Source of the DNA: Bacteroides eggerthii
GTDB lineage: Bacteria > Bacteroidota > Bacteroidia > Bacteroidales > Bacteroidaceae
Assembly: GCF_025146565.1 (NCBI RefSeq)
Contig: NZ_CP102258.1
Span: forward strand, 2,822,001 to 2,886,000
DNA length: 64,000 bases
Direction: 5' to 3'
In this document: positions 62,417 through 64,000 of the stretch, one piece after another
Numbering within the stretch: position 1 is the stretch's first letter
How the letters are laid out: every line of letters begins with the position of its first letter
The notes under the pieces: model-generated
Database searches by the model: none
The model's input: the letters and a program-made list of their open reading frames with translations, nothing else
Told to the model about the DNA's origin: nothing
Translations under genes and position numbers: made by a program

Positions 62417-64000
62417 AGCATAAGCTCCGGTTCTGCCAGTCCTTTCTCCTTACGGTACATGTGCACTATCTCCAGAATAATGTCCCCGTACTTCTCCAAC
62501 CCTTTCTTCCCAAAATAGGGAACGCGGATAAGCATCGCCTTGTCTGCGGGCAGCAGATTGCTGATACCCAGGATGGCCTTTTGCTGGATAACCGTATAGA
62601 CAGGCACTCCCATTCGGGACGCTTCGGAATTTCGCCATTCCACCAGCCTGTCGTAGAGCTCAGGATGCAGTACATCCGAAATTTTTTGAGTGGCAGCGGC
62701 CTTTGCCTCTTGCCTTTTCCGTTCTTGTATATTTCTCTCCACAGTCTCCAGCATACCTCTCCGCTTCAAATCTTCTTTTCCGGAAATAACCCGTTCGCCG
62801 ATAGACAATACCGCTTTCTGCCTTAAAAAGTCGGCTGTATGGAAGCCGTTCTCTATGACGTAAGCCAAAAGGTCGTCTTTCTGCAGGAAAATAGTATTCA
62901 GTTCTTCTTTTGCCTTGCTCAGTTGTTTCTTCAGCTCCTTGTTGTCTGTGGCAAGAACATGATCTCCTATCAATGCAAGATACTGCGGTTCCATTTCTTT
63001 CTTAAAGTATTTGGCTCCCGCTACAATTCTCTCCTGCAATGTTTTGTCCGTAGCATAGTTCTGTGCAGCGTCAATCAAACGGTTGTATTGCATACCGAAC
63101 TTCTGCGCCACTTTTATCACCTTTTCGCGAAAACGCTCCATTTCCTCTTTGTATGCAGTCAACTGGTTGGGATAGAGCTTATAGAGATGTTCATCAATCA
63201 AGCGCACATAATGTTGCAATACCTGTTCCAGTGGCTGGAAATCGAACAATCCCGTCAGGAGCTCGTGGAAATAAACCCGTTGCAATGAATGGAAACGTTG
63301 CTCGTCCGGTTCGTTCCTGCGGGCTGTCTCCGTAAACCGGTCTACCTCCCGATCGCTGATGACGGCTCTTGCGGAGAGCGGCGCACTAAGCACCAGCCCC
63401 TCCAACGTCTTGCAACGGCTCAACGCCACATACGTCTGCCCATGCGCAAAGGATGAACTGGCATCGATAATGGCGCGTTCAAACGTGAGTCCCTGACTCT
63501 TATGAATGGTAATGGCCCATGCCAGCTTCAAGGGGAATTGCCGGAAAGTGCCTTCTATATCTTCTACGATCTCCTTGCTTTCCTCATCCAATACATACTT
63601 GGCATTTGCCCATTCCTCTTCCTGCAGCAGGAAGTCCTCGCCGCTATCCTTGGCACGCACCTCAATGCTACTTGCGGATACTGCGGTCACTTTACCAATC
63701 ATGCCATTATAGTAGCGATGCTCGCCGGACGAATCGTTCTTCACAAACATCACCTGAGCACCTTTTTTCAGTTCAAGAACCTCATCCGTAGGATATGAAT
63801 ATTCGGGAAACTTCCCGTCTATCGTGGCACGAAAGGCATAGGAACGTCCCGGAAGCTGTTCCAACTCGTAATTGTTGATGCGTTGCGCCTGATAGTTATG
63901 GGTCACCAGACGGATATAACCCTCTTCTTTGCGGGGTTGAAAATCGGGAAGACAACGACGGTTCAACGCTTCCAGCACTTGCGAATCGCAATGGTTTTCA
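62413..64000 (-). CDS. PIF1-like helicase with HRDC domain (C-terminal part, cut by the window edge)
   Basis: The frame is open to the right edge, so the N-terminal Walker A part is outside the window. Visible helicase motifs are AITIHKSQGLTFERAIID (motif V) and FAHGQTYVALSRCKTLEGL (motif VI), as in PIF1/RecD-like 5'-3' helicases. A coiled middle region leads to a C-terminal HRDC domain (ELYDRLVEWRNSEASRMGV ... LLPADKAMLIRVPYFGKKGLEKYG). HRDC fused to a PIF1-like helicase is a common Bacteroides architecture; role in replication or repair is inferred. Confidence 0.85.
   Translation of the reverse strand, partial: ENHCDSQVLEALNRRCLPDFQPRKEEGYIRLVTHNYQAQRINNYELEQLPGRSYAFRATIDGKFPEYSYPTDEVLELKKGAQVMFVKNDSSGEHRYYNGMIGKVTAVSASSIEVRAKDSGEDFLLQEEEWANAKYVLDEESKEIVEDIEGTFRQFPLKLAWAITIHKSQGLTFERAIIDASSSFAHGQTYVALSRCKTLEGLVLSAPLSARAVISDREVDRFTETARRNEPDEQRFHSLQRVYFHELLTGLFDFQPLEQVLQHYVRLIDEHLYKLYPNQLTAYKEEMERFREKVIKVAQKFGMQYNRLIDAAQNYATDKTLQERIVAGAKYFKKEMEPQYLALIGDHVLATDNKELKKQLSKAKEELNTIFLQKDDLLAYVIENGFHTADFLRQKAVLSIGERVISGKEDLKRRGMLETVERNIQERKRQEAKAAATQKISDVLHPELYDRLVEWRNSEASRMGVPVYTVIQQKAILGISNLLPADKAMLIRVPYFGKKGLEKYGDIILEIVHMYRKEKGLAEPELML

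Overview
The window looks like a chromosomal segment of a gut Bacteroides or close relative in the Bacteroidales. The evidence is: repeated promoters of the Bacteroides type (TAnnTTTG box, often with a TTTG box 19-23 nt upstream); fimbrillin and FimB/Mfa2-type lipoproteins; an HU-like protein with a DUF4248 neighbour; PorT-like and OMP beta-barrel proteins; DUF5112/DUF5113-type sensor kinases; and a eukaryote-like glycogen branching enzyme.

Layout. 385-1272 is fabD. 1935-6586 (minus) is a fimbrial surface operon (DUF3575 barrel, FimB/Mfa2-like anchor, fimbrillin with a C-terminal Lcl-like domain) behind a membrane-bound AraC-type regulator. That regulator has its own promoter and a ~330-nt leader able to form mutually exclusive hairpins. 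A TPR lipoprotein regulator (7156-9192) follows. 9298-16130 is a TPP-riboswitch-controlled thiamine operon: thiS-thiE-thiG-thiC-thiH-thiF-(second ThiE/TenI)-thiD. 16249-25554 holds DUF4248, an HU-like protein, a DUF362 ferredoxin, a phosphoribosyltransferase, a patatin, a GH13 amylase, DUF6965, DUF2461, YhcH and glgB. 25639-27479 holds a periplasmic TPR protein, a decayed DUF4405 gene and a secreted second YhcH protein.

27460-34660 is an AT-rich accessory island around tRNA-Arg(TCT). It contains a tyrosine-recombinase remnant, a two-gene phage capsid fragment, an IS256-family and an IS1182/IS5-type insertion sequence, and several very small membrane proteins. 34955-41586 (minus) is a sensor/regulator/transporter operon: a 1452-residue double sensor kinase, a response regulator and an AbgT-family carrier.

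From 41710 on the segment is housekeeping: prs; a secreted MORN-repeat protein; a cell-envelope operon (PBP1A, folK, kdsB, zinc-less M16); pyrB-pyrI-flavin reductase-PorT-like barrel; glyA; and fhs, so serine and formate one-carbon entry sit side by side. The last part carries a thioredoxin-like protein, a TonB-receptor-like barrel, an OmpR-type two-component pair with phased repeats upstream, a small secreted protein, and the C-terminal part of a PIF1-like helicase with an HRDC domain, cut by the window edge.

The most interesting observations are the alternative-fold leader RNA at 6641-6917, the double sensor whose two kinase halves appear degenerate in complementary ways, the helically phased direct repeats upstream of the two-component genes, and a frameshifted LytTR remnant carrying an AAAAG microsatellite. 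All family assignments were made by reading the sequence; no database search was run.
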